NCBI GenBank assembly: GCA_000695325.1
Contig: AVPN01000230.1
Coordinates: forward strand, 35,244 to 63,782
Direction: 5' to 3'
Source: Pleurobrachia bachei
Lineage: Eukaryota; Ctenophora; Tentaculata; Cydippida; Pleurobrachiidae
Length of the DNA stretch: 28,539 nt
Shown here: in pieces, positions 1-10,878 of the stretch
How positions within the stretch are numbered: position 1 is the first letter of the stretch
How the letters are laid out: every line of letters begins with the position of its first letter
Position numbers and translations under genes: made by a program
Notes under the pieces: generated by a model
Databases searched by the model: none
Seen by the model: the letters and a program-made list of their open reading frames with translations, nothing else
Told to the model about the DNA's origin: nothing

Positions 1-95
1 CCCCCCATTTCAACCTCCATCTGTCCCAAACCCTACTCATTGTTCCAGTACCCTCATTATGACAACCCATTATTATATGGTAACCCTCTACCCAG

Positions 96-3000
96 GCCGC
101 ACTTGACATGATAACCTGTATAGCAATCCATATTGACAATGTTAAGAGGATACAGGAATTGGAATCCAAGGAAATCATCGGGTGGCAGGTTGGTTTTTGT
201 GTGACTTTCTGTCCAGGGTCTGTTTTGTGGCAGGTTGGTTTGTCTGTTTTGCTTGATTGACTTAATGAAATTTGACTGTAGTTAGGTTTGTTCGTTGTTA
301 TTTTTCTGCACTATGCTTGTCTGTCTCTGAGCTATTTTTTGAAAAATGAAGATCCCTAAATTTATATCAATTTGGATGTCAACACGTTTTTTAGCTTCAA
401 CAGAAGAGAGAAGAAAAAATCGAGAATTAAAAATGTCTGCCGACTAGTTTCACTGTCTGTTTGTGCCAGGCAATTTGCCACAGTAAAATTTTCCCAACCT
501 GTGCACGTCTAACTTTTATAAATACCGAATTTCGTCTCTGTATTGTCTGTAATTCGCCCTAAATCTACCCTAAACATCACTCTAAACCGCCCTATTTCAG
601 AGTCAACCGGGCTGGCAGCCACTCGCTGACTTTGGAACGCTACATCTAGAGGTAATTCAGTAGTGTACTGGCCTTCATTTGTCTCAAGATTTGATTCATT
701 TGCTACCTTTCCCAGGAGCTCCCGCTGCAGCCCGCCCTCTCAGTTTTATAACACTTTGCGTCGCGCGCGAGGCGTTGGAAATGGAGCAGCTGGGATGTCG
801 TAGGCATCAGAAGCATGCGCGCGCGCAAACTGGGAATTGGGAATTTTCTCATGTTTTCCCGACCCAGCCCCTCAATTAGGAATTGAAACAATCAATCAAT
901 CAATTAATTTAACTCCTCTCAATTTCACAGGGTTCCTTTAAAGTTAATGGTACAGATGGAAGGTATTTGTTTCTATTTGATGACCTACTGCTGTTAACCA
1001 AGATGTCTCGAGACGGAAAGTACCACTACAAGAATCATTTATTGGTTAGTTCAGGATAGATAATTGCTTCTCGAATTTAAATTAACTAATTATTAATTAA
1101 TTAGTACAAGTCAATTAACAAATTCCCCCCTCAGTCCACGAATATTACATTTGATAAGCCGCCTGATCCGAAGAAGCTTCATTTTGAACTGAAGGAATAC
1201 GACAAGACAAACAAGAAGAATAAACCACTACAGATTCATGTTAGTGAGACATTTATAATGAATTAATTCATAATTGTTTGTTTATTATTTCTTAGCTAAC
1301 TGATCCTTAGATTGTATATGTATTGAGCTCGCTTCTTGAGATTGCAAAATCTCTGGTAACAAGGCAGTATTGGTTTAGTTGCAACTTTAACGACTCCCCT
1401 CTATACAGGCTGCGTCAGAAGAAGAATGTACAAAATGGGTGACAGAGATCCGAAAGTGTATGCTGAGACACCTGGGGGTAGCCCTTCCCGAAAACACCAA
1501 GGAATATCTAATTAAGGGGACGAGTGGGGAAATGTTTAATAAGTTCAATGATATTATTGACAAAAATGGAATGAGACAACTCGGTAAGTGCAGAACTAAA
1601 AGATTAGGGAGAGAACTCAGTATCCCATTATCCCGAGTTCCTAAGACAAACAAACATTAAACAAACTAAAATAACTGTATTTTCTCCGCCTAGGTCTCTA
1701 GACTAACAACCAAATCTATCCCCATTTTCTAAAAACTAAATCTCTCTCTTCCCAGATCTGATCCCCATACGGCGACCTACAGATGGAGAGGACAGTAGTT
1801 CCCAAACTACCAACTCCTCCGAGACAACGGACCTACCTCCTTCAAGTCTGGATATAGCACCTCCATCAAGCGGTGTTGATGTCACATCGCCATCTCCCAC
1901 TGTATCAGAGCCGTTCTACCCTGAACCAGATACCACCAAGGTGAGAGAGAGAGGAAGCTAGAGACTCTAGTGGAGCTGAGAACCCTCTCTAAGTAACCGG
2001 GCTCTCAGCTCTTAACTAGGATTCTATCCCCGTTCTTCATGTTATGCACCATGTTATTATACACCTCTCAACTCTGCATTCAATTTTGTTCACCTAATTA
2101 TCACCACCAGGAACAGAGGGCGAGCTCGACACCCCAGCCTCAGGATGACAGTGGTATTGAGGAACCACCGGCCAACAACACGGTCGATTACAGATCACTC
2201 AATGTGAACGCTATCCGGGACAGGTATTGATAAAATACACAGGGGGTATAAATGAATAAATTCTAATTCTTAGAGTTGAATTGTTCATACTTACTTTTTG
2301 AATAGCACGGACACAGTGACAGGCGACCCAATATTTTGTGAGGGAACCCCTGACACCTCATAAATGTAAAACATGTCTTGTGTTTACCTCATTTTCCAGA
2401 TTCCAACACCACTCATTTCCCTAGGTGGGCCAAGTGGGAGAGCCAGGCTGGATCGAACACGGCTCCCTTTTTGAATAGTTCCCGGAACCCATGTCCAGCT
2501 ATCTCTAATTCATCAAAAACTGAAACTTGGCCCCTTCCCGGGGAATCAAACGGTTGGTTTCTAGAAAATATCTATACAGAAAATAAAACCAACTCCTAAA
2601 TATAGGTCAGGGACTGGGAGGTGGATAAGTCAAGTTCAGAAACTAATTCAACTACTCGTTACTCAACTCTACTCACACTGTCTCACAGCCAATATCAAAC
2701 TAACTCAGCTATTCCCTGCTGCAGGTGAGAGAGGTGGTAGGACACGGAAGAACAAGGTCGCTTCAATGATGGTCGAGATGCAGAATCAGAGTAATACCAG
2801 CAGTAATAGCTCTGAGATGGATGCCACTGGACCGATCAAATCACCTGACTGTATGTCTCCTGGCCTGTCCAAGATTATCAGCAGTCTTCAGGTGAGTTAA
2901 TTAAAGTCTTTTCTCTCATTAACAAAAAGGAAAAACCTTAGTTCTAGAAAAAACTGCCCTCTCCGAACCGGGCGTGTGCAACATTACAGTCATGATGAAC

Positions 3001-6000
3001 TATGAAGTATGACAGAGTTCCATTCACTAATTCCTACCCTTCCTTCCAGGCACCAAAAGAAGACACCAAGCCAGTATACAGGGACATTGAATCTCTGGTA
3101 GCGGCAGATGCTGCGGGTAGCCTTCAACAGCCCGAATATTCCCAACAAATCCTCTCTCCTGACAGCAACCTGGATGCCCCATTCGCCCTATCCCCCGAAC
3201 CCACCAGCTCTTCACAGAAACAAGATACTGACGAGGTGTTTCAGGAGGTAGACGGGGGTGATACGGAGGTGATAACTAGGAAAATGAAGAGATGCGAGAT
3301 AACGGGAGGTGAAAATACGGTGAAACGAAATAGTATGATCATTGACAAGGAACACCGGAAAGATATCGCTTCATTCCTATCTGACACATCAGACTCCGAC
3401 ACAGGGATTACATCCGATGGTGAAACTACATCAGCCAGGGTAAAGGCCATCATAGCAAGGAGAGGTAAACACAGGGATAGGATAGAGGAGGACATCAAAG
3501 TAGTCAGTGCCGGAGAAGAGGAGGAAGAGGTTAGGACATCGACTCCTGAGATCCGACTGGCAACCTCTCCCGGTGAGATGTACAGAGGAACTGGGTTGAG
3601 ATCTTCCCGGCCAGGCAGCAGGACACCTGATGATAAGACCCTAACGCGTGACCGTGATACCCTAACGCGTGACCGTGACACACTCACGCGTCAGCCTGAG
3701 GTGTACAAAGGAACCTCGCTAATTCGAGCTGGTGCGCCAGAAGAAGATGTTGTAATGAAACCAGAACGAGCTGCCGCCTCCCCCAGATCAGTCAACAGGA
3801 GTAAACTAGCAGCGAGGAGGATGCAGGGTCGACCTGGGAAGGTAGACAGTAGTGATAGTGAGAGTGAAGCAAGTAGCATCAAAACAACCTCCAGTTCCTC
3901 GACAACCAAAAAGAAGTCAGGAATGTCAGCTCCTCGAAAGGTGTCAGGTCTACCCAGGCCTACCATCGCGTCCGGTGTTGTCAGGAAATCTGATTCTGCG
4001 AGTTCGCTATCGTCTCGTTCTCGTGCTAGTTCAACCAAGTCAGAACAGGACTCGCTAAACAAACCCGTGACGGGTTCAATAGTAACACCGGGAGTGAAGG
4101 TCAAACGGGCCGCCCTCAAGACAAGGAACCCCTCATTCTCTGCCGAGGAAAACCCCTTCAGTCCCTCCGCAACCTCGACACTAAAGAAGGGGGCAGTCAA
4201 TACCAAGTCTCTACCCTCCTCCGAGTCATCGGTTAGCTCACCGCGGACGCCCACCTCGCGGACACCCTCTAAGGCATCTAGGCAGCTGTCCGATGGGGCA
4301 CGCCAGATGACTGAGAAATATCTGACTGCTGCTAACAAAAGATCTGTTTCAAAAACACCGGTGAGTAATATTTGGTTTTGGTCCTGCCACCTTTTTTACT
4401 CCAAAAAGCAAAGGAATCTTTCTCTGTAGTTTTGGCAATCGCGTCTCCTGAAATCTTTAGTTCTGCCCTTGTCCCATAAAATAATGATATTCCCTTCTTC
4501 GCTGATTACTACGAGTGTGAATGATTTCCCTCCCATCTCCCTCTCTATTAACCGTTACTTGGCCCAAACTTATATCGCCTCCAGCCTTTACCCGCTCCGA
4601 TTTTCACCTAAAATGCCCTATCCCCTATCTGTTAATTACCGACCCCTAATACCCAGTTAATAATACCGATTCCCCTCCTGTTAATTACCGATTTCCCCCG
4701 TTTTCGCAGTTTGAAAGTGTTGTAGAGGTGAGCTGCTTTGCAAAATGTACACTGAACACGTGCTGTGCGGCATGTCACAGTCACCCACTCCGTCTATCGC
4801 ACTCTATTTAAAGGGCAGTTCCCTTGTATTTTTTTCTGTAATTGGCCCTTCATAACTCAATAAAGGGGCCTGCACAGAAGGGACAATATTAGGATACAAA
4901 CTGGATAACTGGACAGGATAATTTTAAGTAATTAGGTTTGGACGGGCGTTCTCTCTGCTAATTAGTTGTATCTCTCTTACTAGTGGACACTGGACGGTGG
5001 TAGGCCTGTCTATCTGTTAGTCTATCTGTTAGTTGTCGTCCAAATTTTGCCTTTCATGGTATGGATTAGTGTCTGACGGTGTATAAGGTCCAAATGAGGC
5101 ACGGGGCTTTTCTGAATCAGCTTTTCAAGACGAATCTAACGCAACCGGAATTAGCTTTCTATCTCATCGGGAAGTGCTGGGTCTGGCATGTTCATTTTTG
5201 GTCATTTTTCGGTGCGCGGGCCAATCAGAGGCCCAGATTTCGAAATAAAGGCTTCTGATTGGCTCGCGCACCGAAAAATGACCAAAAATGAACATGCCAG
5301 ACCCAGCACTTCCCGATGAGATAGAAAGCTAATTCCGGTTGCGTTGGATTCGTCTTGAAAAGCTGATTCAGAAAAGCTCTGTGGACTATTTGGACCTTAT
5401 ACACGGGAATCCTCTACCAAACACCCACCCATACTACTACTACTACTACTCAGAGTGCCTGGGCTTGCCTACGGCAAGCCCACTAGGGACTACCTTATTA
5501 CCTCAATATTAAACATCCTCATATTAAGAACCCTCAAATTAAGGAACCTCAAATTAAGGAACAGTCCCATAGACCAAAAAATTCTGTAATTTGAGCTGAA
5601 AACTAATAAATTGTAATTTAGAGAGCTAGACTTTGGAAAGGATCTATTATTTCAGCGATAGGCTGATTGGAACTGCATCAGTGATGCCAGCCCTGCGGAA
5701 GCCACAAGGAATAACTTTCTGTCCTTCAATTTCTGGAGTAAAAAATAATGGAATGCTTTGGTCATTGTTTTCGCATGTGACGGCTTGATAACTGAAAGTC
5801 TAACGAGTAACTACTAACATCTACTATATATAGGGGCGATTCAAAAAGGTCGTCCATGTTTTTTGGTATTTTTCACCTCCCTCCCTCCCCCCTGTCCAGG
5901 CTTGTTCGAATCTGCCAGACTCCTCCCTCCCCCTGTCCGAGTTTTGTCAACCTATATCTAGTAAAATCAGTAATAATTTTCTTCAAAACCTGGGACAGAA

Positions 6001-9000
6001 TTGCGTAAACCCCCTCCCCCCTTGTCTAGATATGTCCGAAATCTCATCCCGGAGCTCCCCTCCCCCTACCCCTGGACGTCCTTTTTGAATCGCCCTCTAG
6101 CATCCTCTACGGTTGATCTAGGATTCAATCTCAAGTAAAGGGCGGTCTGATCTGAGTAATATTTACTAAATTCTCGCTGTTTGAAGGACTTGAGGCTGTT
6201 GTTGACCGTCAAATAGAGATAGAGAGGAGTAAGTAATTGAGTAATATTTTTTGGCACTTCGACGATTTCACAGTTCAGTGCTCGAGCCCTATAGTGATAA
6301 CTTCAGCAGTGGTATGGGCCCTAAAATCATCCCCTATCAGAACACATTTTGGGTCCTCAGGAAGGCCAAGTTGACTACTACCCCTTGTCCAGGGTGGGCT
6401 TGAAATCAAAATTAAAGTTACTTGTGACTGGATTTATTCATTATTCTTTTCGGTAAAAAAGCCTGAGTTTAGTTAATACTGCTTAAAATTAAGGGAACCT
6501 TTAATTGCGAATTCTCCAAATTATGGGAACCTCAAATTAGGGAACCTCAAATTAAGGAACAAATTTTTGACGTTCCTTAATTTGAGGATGTTTAATATTG
6601 AGGTAATAAGGTATCGCATCGCGATATCGCCGGCACTAGAGAAGAGTCCCCCCACCCCCTCCCCTTCGCATGGAACTTCCCATCTGGCTAGGTTCCAATA
6701 TGAAGAAGATTGAGGTGAGGCTCTTCTCGGGAACACCCACCCATGATACACTATATCTGAATCTCTGCTCCTGCCTGTTTAATCATCCCAAATGAACACC
6801 TCGTTTTTATTATACACGTGTCGTGTCACCCCCACCTACGTCTATCTATCACATACGTGTTAGATTAAGAAAGATCAAAGCTGCCATGCAATTGCAAGGT
6901 CCGGGTTTTGAGAGGTTAATCACCGTTTTAGTAACCAACACCAGGCACCCTTATTGCCATTCATAAACTGCAGCACCCTTCTTAATATGCTGTAATCTGA
7001 CCAGCTGTGTTTGTGTGACCGATATGCTGATATACACCAAAGCCATGATATATTCTCCAAGATTACAGGCATTATGTGCTCCTTTATAAAAACAACCATG
7101 TGACATTTAGTTTTATAAAGGAGCACAACTCACAGAATTTTCCAACTATCGCATGATAAACACCCTGCATTTCCAGACTTCCCTAACACCCGCTATTTCT
7201 CAGTCTGACCCAGAGGTCCAAGAGTTACAGAGTGTGAGAAGTTCCCAGTTGGTGGCAAGAATGAAATCTCAACTCCTGTCAGGGCAGCCGACCGATAAAA
7301 AGGTGGGTTATCAGGCATTGGAATGAGTCAGAGTGGGTAACCATGGTAACCATGGTAACCTCTATAGAGAAAAAGAGAAAGAGAGTGTAAAAGCACGTGT
7401 GTGGAAACATCGCGTCGCATGTGCTGATCACCTTCACTCGATCTAATTTTCACATCCCGTAGCATAGAAACAATCACACATACCAAACACCAGTCTGACA
7501 CGATTCGGATTATCAAATGATTATAAAATCACCGCTCATCCATAATCACTCAAGTCTCAACAAACACCTTGGCCAAAAGTATGAACAAAAACAACATTTT
7601 CATTTCTCACTGCCCCATTTATACTATTCTCCCCACACCACTACAATTCTTCTCGTAGTCACACCACATCATTCACAGAAACCCCAAACCTCACACATCT
7701 CAAACCATCTCGCTGTCATCCTGCGCCTGAGATTTTCCACAAAGATTGATTTTTTGATTGATATGATGTTAATCCCCAGTTGCGACAACCGTCAACAGTG
7801 GGTTCCACCCTGTAAGTAAACAAATCCCCCCTCCTCCTTCTGCTCTTGCTGGGACATTGTGTGTGGCAGGAACCGACCGATTCAGGAAATACTGATCCCT
7901 GATTGGCTGGTCACCGCATGACCTAAATGACGAGTTCTGATCGATTGGTTTTTACTTGTTTCGGTCGGTTCCTGTTTAGTTGTGTGGGAATATTATAGTG
8001 AAGCAGATACTGAGTTATAGGGTCCAATGTTTTAGTTGTTCTAACCCTCCTTTACATTTGTAAAAGAGGGTCGAGCTAGGCAATGTTTTAGTGCAGCACC
8101 TTTAAATTCCATCGAATGCGTGTAATTCTATCGCCATGCACCCAACTTTTCAGTTTTCTGGAATTTTTATGTACACTCACGGGATTTCCCCATATAATAA
8201 TTCCAAGCACTGAAATCTCAGCACCAATTAAAATCCCTCTTTTGTACCCTTCCGGCCCTCCTAACGATCTCCTCTCCCTGTTTCAGTAAGTTGGCCCGAT
8301 CTCAACGAGGATCCACTACCCAACGCCGACCCTCCCAAGCCCGATCCCTCAGCTCTCCTGCATCCTCTCGCCGAACCACCAAAACCGCAACCCCAGCTGC
8401 AAATCCTGTCAGTAAGAAAACATCAGAGCCAGCCCCTAGAAGGACTAACACTATGAAAAGAGCAGGGGAACAGAAGTCCGCATCACCTAGAACCACAACA
8501 ACCAAACCAGCAAGTAGGAAGGGGAGTGTCGTTCAAAAACCGGCTACTACTAGGAAGCCGAGCACTGTTCAGACATCCCAACAGCCCAATTCAAGACGGA
8601 GTAGTATTCAGTCCACGCCCACCCCGACACCCACAGGACGTTCCACTAAAAGTAATGGCACGACAGGTCTCCAGAGACGACCTACAACTACCCGCCCTGC
8701 TCCTTCATCAAACAATCCACGGTTTTCCCGGATCCCTAGCCCGGTTAAATCTCCCCCTCCACGTTCTGGACTACGTTCCCCAGCGGGTCGGGTATCATCA
8801 CCTGCCTCACGGAATACTGGTGTGAGAGGGTGCGCTAGTTCCAGCTCCATCGCTTCAGTTAGAACCAGTGGCATTGCCATCAAAACACCGGCAGCTAATG
8901 GGGGATCGACCATGGGGTACAGATCTAGATCAGATCAGCAACTAAATAAACGGAACACTGTCCACAATCTGGGTCAACTGGGAGGAGGGGGTTTGAGTGG

Positions 9001-9142
9001 GAGCAATCCTAACTTGCAGAGACAGCAGAGGCAGGAGGCTGCTAGGATACGAAAACTACAGGACGCTGGGGGTAATGTTGGTGCTTCAAAGTTACAGGAG
9101 AAGAAAAAATATGGCTCCTCACGGACTTATTCTTTCGTGTAG
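96..9142 (+). CDS. PLEKHG1/2/3-like Rho guanine-nucleotide exchange factor, 3' portion (13 exons)
   Basis: Exons with matching phases: 96-188, 601-651, 931-1044, 1135-1239, 1409-1583, 1756-1940, 2111-2223, 2306-2337, 2725-2891, 3050-4360, 7204-7302, 7780-7811, 8287-9142; together 3333 nt, 1110 residues plus stop. The 5' end lies outside the window. The first exon encodes the last DH helix (AIHIDNVKRIQELE, then GWQ). Exons 2-5 form a PH domain (FGTLHLEGSFKV, YLFLFDDLLLLTK, ending EEECTKWVTEIRKCML). The order DH, short linker, GxLxLEGxFxV, FLFDxxLLxTK and the E-E-x-x-x-W helix is that of PLEKHG1-3, cytoplasmic RhoGEFs acting on Rho/Cdc42-type GTPases; I recall this similarity and did not search. 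The remaining ~850 residues are low-complexity Ser/Pro/Arg. They contain SRIP (8726-8737), an SxIP EB1-binding consensus in basic Ser/Pro context, a related SGLP (3944-3955), and end in -SFV, a class I PDZ ligand. Microtubule-tip and PDZ-scaffold targeting are inferences. Which PLEKHG paralogue is unknown. Confidence 0.85.
601..1583 (+). other. PH domain-coding segment of the RhoGEF (exons 2-5)
   Basis: Four exons, all phase 0 until the last, encode about 148 residues spanning the linker and a complete PH fold. Strand 1 is TLHLEGSFKV, strands 2-3 YLFLFDDLLLLTKM and KYHYKNHLL, followed by a charged insert (FDKPPDPKKLHFELKEYDK), then the C-terminal helix with the invariant Trp in CTKWVTEIRKCML. 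The segment just after the helix (LGVALPENTKEYLI) resembles the region following the PH domain in PLEKHG1. In DH-PH exchange factors this domain supports exchange and membrane or partner binding. Confidence 0.8.
3638..3694 (+). repeat. In-frame 21-nt tandem repeat in RhoGEF exon 10
   Basis: Two perfect-length 21-nt units (3638-3658, 3659-3679) and a partial third encode TLTRDRD repeated, then TLTR. Each unit carries an ACGCGT core. The length is a multiple of three, so the frame is kept; it sits in the disordered Ser/Thr/Arg-rich region and is likely a coding minisatellite that can vary in copy number. Confidence 0.8.
5080..5404. repeat. Long foldback (inverted-repeat) element with ~150-bp arms
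   Basis: Left arm about 5080-5233 and right arm about 5250-5404 are near-perfect reverse complements separated by a ~16-bp loop (CAGATTTCGAAATAAA). Both outer ends read GTGTATAAGGTCCAAAT inward. Only a handful of mismatches are visible, mostly near the outer end. I see no coding capacity and no clear target-site duplication. It fits a foldback-type MITE. As it lies in an intron of a transcribed gene on the plus strand, the pre-mRNA could form a long double-stranded hairpin. Confidence 0.85.
5433..5450. repeat. (ACT)n microsatellite
   Basis: Six consecutive ACT units just downstream of the foldback element, followed by a perfect 9-bp-stem hairpin at 5462-5482 (GGGCTTGCC, loop TAC, GGCAAGCCC). 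Confidence 0.8.
5492..5558. repeat. AATTAAGG-type repeat, left copy of an inverted pair
   Basis: Begins TACCTTATTACCTCAATA, continues through an AAACATCC core and then tandem copies of CCTCAAATTAAGGAA. The reverse complement of the same block lies about 1 kb downstream (6520-6616). The shared outer stretch is about 40 bp, so the pair may be degenerate terminal repeats of one ~1.1-kb element, with a younger MITE (5833-6097) inside. Confidence 0.6.
5833..6097. mobile_element. Tc1/mariner-type MITE with TA target duplication
   Basis: The left end GGGGCGATTCAAAAAGG, then TCGTCCA, matches the reverse complement of the right end (GGACGTCC, CTTTTTGAATCGCCCTC) over about 25 bp with one indel and a mismatch. 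TA dinucleotides flank both ends (5831-5832, 6098-6099), as for Tc1/mariner insertions. The 265-bp interior is C-rich with imperfect CCCTCCCCC/TGTCCGA repeats and encodes no transposase, so it is a non-autonomous copy. Confidence 0.75.
6520..6616. repeat. AATTAAGG-type repeat, right copy of an inverted pair
   Basis: Reverse-complement partner of 5492-5558: TTCCTTAATTTGAGG, then GATGTTTAATATTGAGGTAA and TAAGGTA. It also contains two forward AACCTCAAATTA units (6529-6560), so the copy is itself partly palindromic. A 10-bp palindrome GCGATATCGC follows at 6621-6630. Confidence 0.6.
7075..7127. repeat. Perfect 17-bp inverted repeat (hairpin) near the intron 10 acceptor
   Basis: TGTGCTCCTTTATAAAA (7075-7091) and its exact reverse complement (7111-7127) flank a 19-bp loop. 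It lies about 75 bp upstream of the acceptor of exon 11 (7204). It may be a solo MITE remnant or an intronic RNA hairpin; no protein is encoded. Confidence 0.7.
7867..7974. mobile_element. Small TIR element (108 bp) in RhoGEF intron 12
   Basis: Perfect 14-bp terminal inverted repeats CAGGAACCGACCGA start at 7867 and end at 7974. The interior is non-coding. The CAGG start resembles hAT ends, but I find no target-site duplication of 8 bp, so the superfamily is open. Confidence 0.55.
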
Positions 9143-9204
9143 TGTTCATTTCTCACTCACATCCTGTTTATTGTTTTATTTTTGTTATTTTTGTGTTAAT
9201 TTAT

Positions 9205-9346
9205 AATAAATACACACACACGCTAGTCATTTTCACTGCTGTACATACATATCATTCATGTGTGCTCCTGAAATCAACCCTTGTTAATATCATTATCATT
9301 TCTCTTATAAGTTTTCACTTTTTGAAAAAGTTTACATGAAAATAAA
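9205..9346 (+). terminator. Poly(A) signals of the RhoGEF gene
   Basis: AATAAA at 9205-9210 lies 63 bp after the stop codon at 9142, with a second AATAAA at 9341-9346. Either could direct 3' end formation. The zinc-finger tandem unit begins just downstream (9462). Confidence 0.6.
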
Positions 9347-9910
9347 AGCGTTTGCAAAAGAGAATTAAGAAAGTTTGATTGTTATCAAAAGTCTGATGTT
9401 TTGACTGAAGCAGTATTGATTGTCGAAATATGATGTGGCTAATTTGTATTTTAAAATGATTCTAGTTTTTAACACTGTGATTATTCAGCTTGTTTTTTAT
9501 TCGTTTGGTAAGTCGCGTGGATTTGGATCCAGATAAGATCGCTCAACTTTCTCGTGAAACCCGGCGCACTTGTTCCGATGCTTGGAAATCTCAAACTACT
9601 CATGTTACCTGAAAAGTGATTGCGCGGCATGAAATTGCGCGTCCATATCGCGCGGCGTTAAATTAAAAAATGCAGCTAAAAAATCCTGTAAAAAACTTGT
9701 CAATTTTAAAAATCTGTTCAGACCCATTTTTCAAAAATTCTTAGAAATGCGCTCCCTGTCTCCTGACGAGGAAGTATATCGTAACTTCACGCTGGTGGCG
9801 GTGCATTTGAAAAGTTTTATAATTCTCCTTCAAATGCACCCAGAATAAAGTCTATATCTTAACAGGAACCGGAGATAACACAAAAATTATCTTCGGATTT
9901 TCGAAACACA

Positions 9911-10270
9911 ATGGCCCCTGGTCCAGGGGGCAGGGGTGAGAACAGGTTAAAAATGGTTCCTGATGAGATAGATGTCTTGATTGATATTCCAATCATGTGC
10001 GTTACCAAACGTTTCAAACTTTTCAACACTACTTTAAACAAATTAATTTGAGTGATGGGAACGAAAGATAGCGAGGGCGATAACCCTACGAATGAACGAT
10101 TGATAAAATCCGTGAATGACTTTATCATGGAGATCATGAGACTGGATTACGCTCGATTCTCCAAGGAGATGAATGTTGAACCTCAGCTGGTAACCGATAA
10201 CTACAACTATATCAAACAATTTCCTGAGTCAAAAATGTATTTGTATTTGTATGTTTTATTTCTTATTTAG
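9911..10270 (+). other. Two small in-frame ORFs upstream of A0, divided by one TGA
   Basis: The first ORF (9911-10051) encodes 46 residues, MAPGPGGRGENRLKMVPDE onward. After its TGA the same frame resumes with ATG at 10055 and runs 71 residues (MGTKDSEGDNPTNERL..., amphipathic and acidic) to a TAG that straddles the A-exon acceptor. No donor here joins in frame to the next exon: the acceptor needs a phase-1 donor and I find no xGT codon. I therefore treat these as 5' leader ORFs or an upstream exon of unknown use. They are unlike any family I know. Confidence 0.3.
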
Positions 10271-10281
10271 CCGTTATCAAC

Positions 10282-10684
10282 ATGAAAAGAAGACAGCAAC
10301 CAAAAAGAAAATCTGGACTAAAAACCACACCTGGGCTCGTTAAAGAGGCGGATCAACAAAGAGAAGAATGTCTTCCTCGGCCCTTTCTAAAAACAGAACA
10401 AATCTTTGTTGACATACCGATTAAAACAGAACCAGGAACTGGTACACTATTTCCTGAAAATATTAAAAACGAGACTTGTGAAAACTGCGGAAATGCGATC
10501 AAAACACGCCAATATTCCGAAGTTGCTATTCAGACCAACATTTCGAGGACGAAAGAAGCGGGAACCCAAACATATCCTACTGGTAGTGAGCACAGCGTCA
10601 TGGAAGAAACGAGTTACGTGGAGAGGATTGATGAAGAGGATTGTGGATCTGATGTCTCCGTTAAATCAGAACTTCTGTCAGACA
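10282..10684 (+). CDS. A0: duplicated N-terminal exon of an A-type zinc-finger gene, no fingers
   Basis: The exon opens after TTCTTATTTAG (acceptor at 10269-10270), with ATG 12 nt later, and ends at a strong donor GTGAGT (10685). It encodes 134 residues beginning MKRRQQPKRKSGLKTTPG, with SUMO-consensus motifs LKTE, IKTE and VKSE and a CxxC pair (CENCGNAI). It is identical at protein level to the A1 exon 1417 bp downstream. No finger exon of its own follows, because the duplicate begins at once. It could splice to the A1 finger exon as an alternative first coding exon or be a non-functional fragment. Confidence 0.6.
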
Positions 10685-10878
10685 GTGAGTTATCTAATTC
10701 TCGCGGAATTTTTCCATTAGAGTGCGTTCTACCACCATAGAAACCGTCATTTCAACTGCCATTCCAATTACAATGACCTCTATCTCCCCGTTACTTTAGC
10801 CTCTGTAAATTCAGTAGTAGATTACCCTATTTCTAACCATCCATTCTGTTCAGGTGAGCTATCATCTTCATCAAGGTC

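Larger units (their letters stand above)
4361..7203 (+). other. Large intron 10 of the RhoGEF gene, rich in inverted-repeat elements
   Basis: The donor (CCG/GTGAGT at 4361) and acceptor (TTTCTCAG before 7204) keep phase 0 between flanking exons. At 2843 bp it is far longer than the other introns of this gene (about 80-980 bp). The excess is explained by repeats listed separately: a ~325-bp foldback, an (ACT)n run, an inverted AATTAAGG-type repeat pair, a TA-flanked MITE and a 17-bp hairpin. I see no coding sequence in it. A 12-bp direct repeat ACACCCACCCAT occurs at 5421-5432 and 6733-6744, around most of the repeat-rich part. Confidence 0.75.
9462..10878 (+). repeat. Tandem 1417-bp duplication, unit 1
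   Basis: Starts CTAGTTTTTAACACTG and repeats at exactly +1417 through GCTATCATCTTCATCAAGGTC. Only a few differences from unit 2 are visible, e.g. GATAGC versus GAAAAC near 10065 and GATTC versus GAATC near 10153. Unit 1 holds a 5' flank, two small ORFs and the A-type N-terminal exon, and stops 38 bp into the finger exon, so it lacks fingers. Both units share a 12-bp inverted repeat GGTGCATTTGAA (9800-9811, 9829-9840), a possible regulatory palindrome. Confidence 0.95.

Noticed and set aside
2378-2599. 73-residue reading frame in RhoGEF intron 8
   Set aside because: It has no splice-phase fit to the neighbouring exons, and the 2306-2337 to 2725-2891 join explains the gene without it.
7867-7974. 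Confident hAT assignment for the 108-bp element
   Set aside because: No 8-bp target duplication could be found (left GTGTGTGG, right TTTAGTTG).
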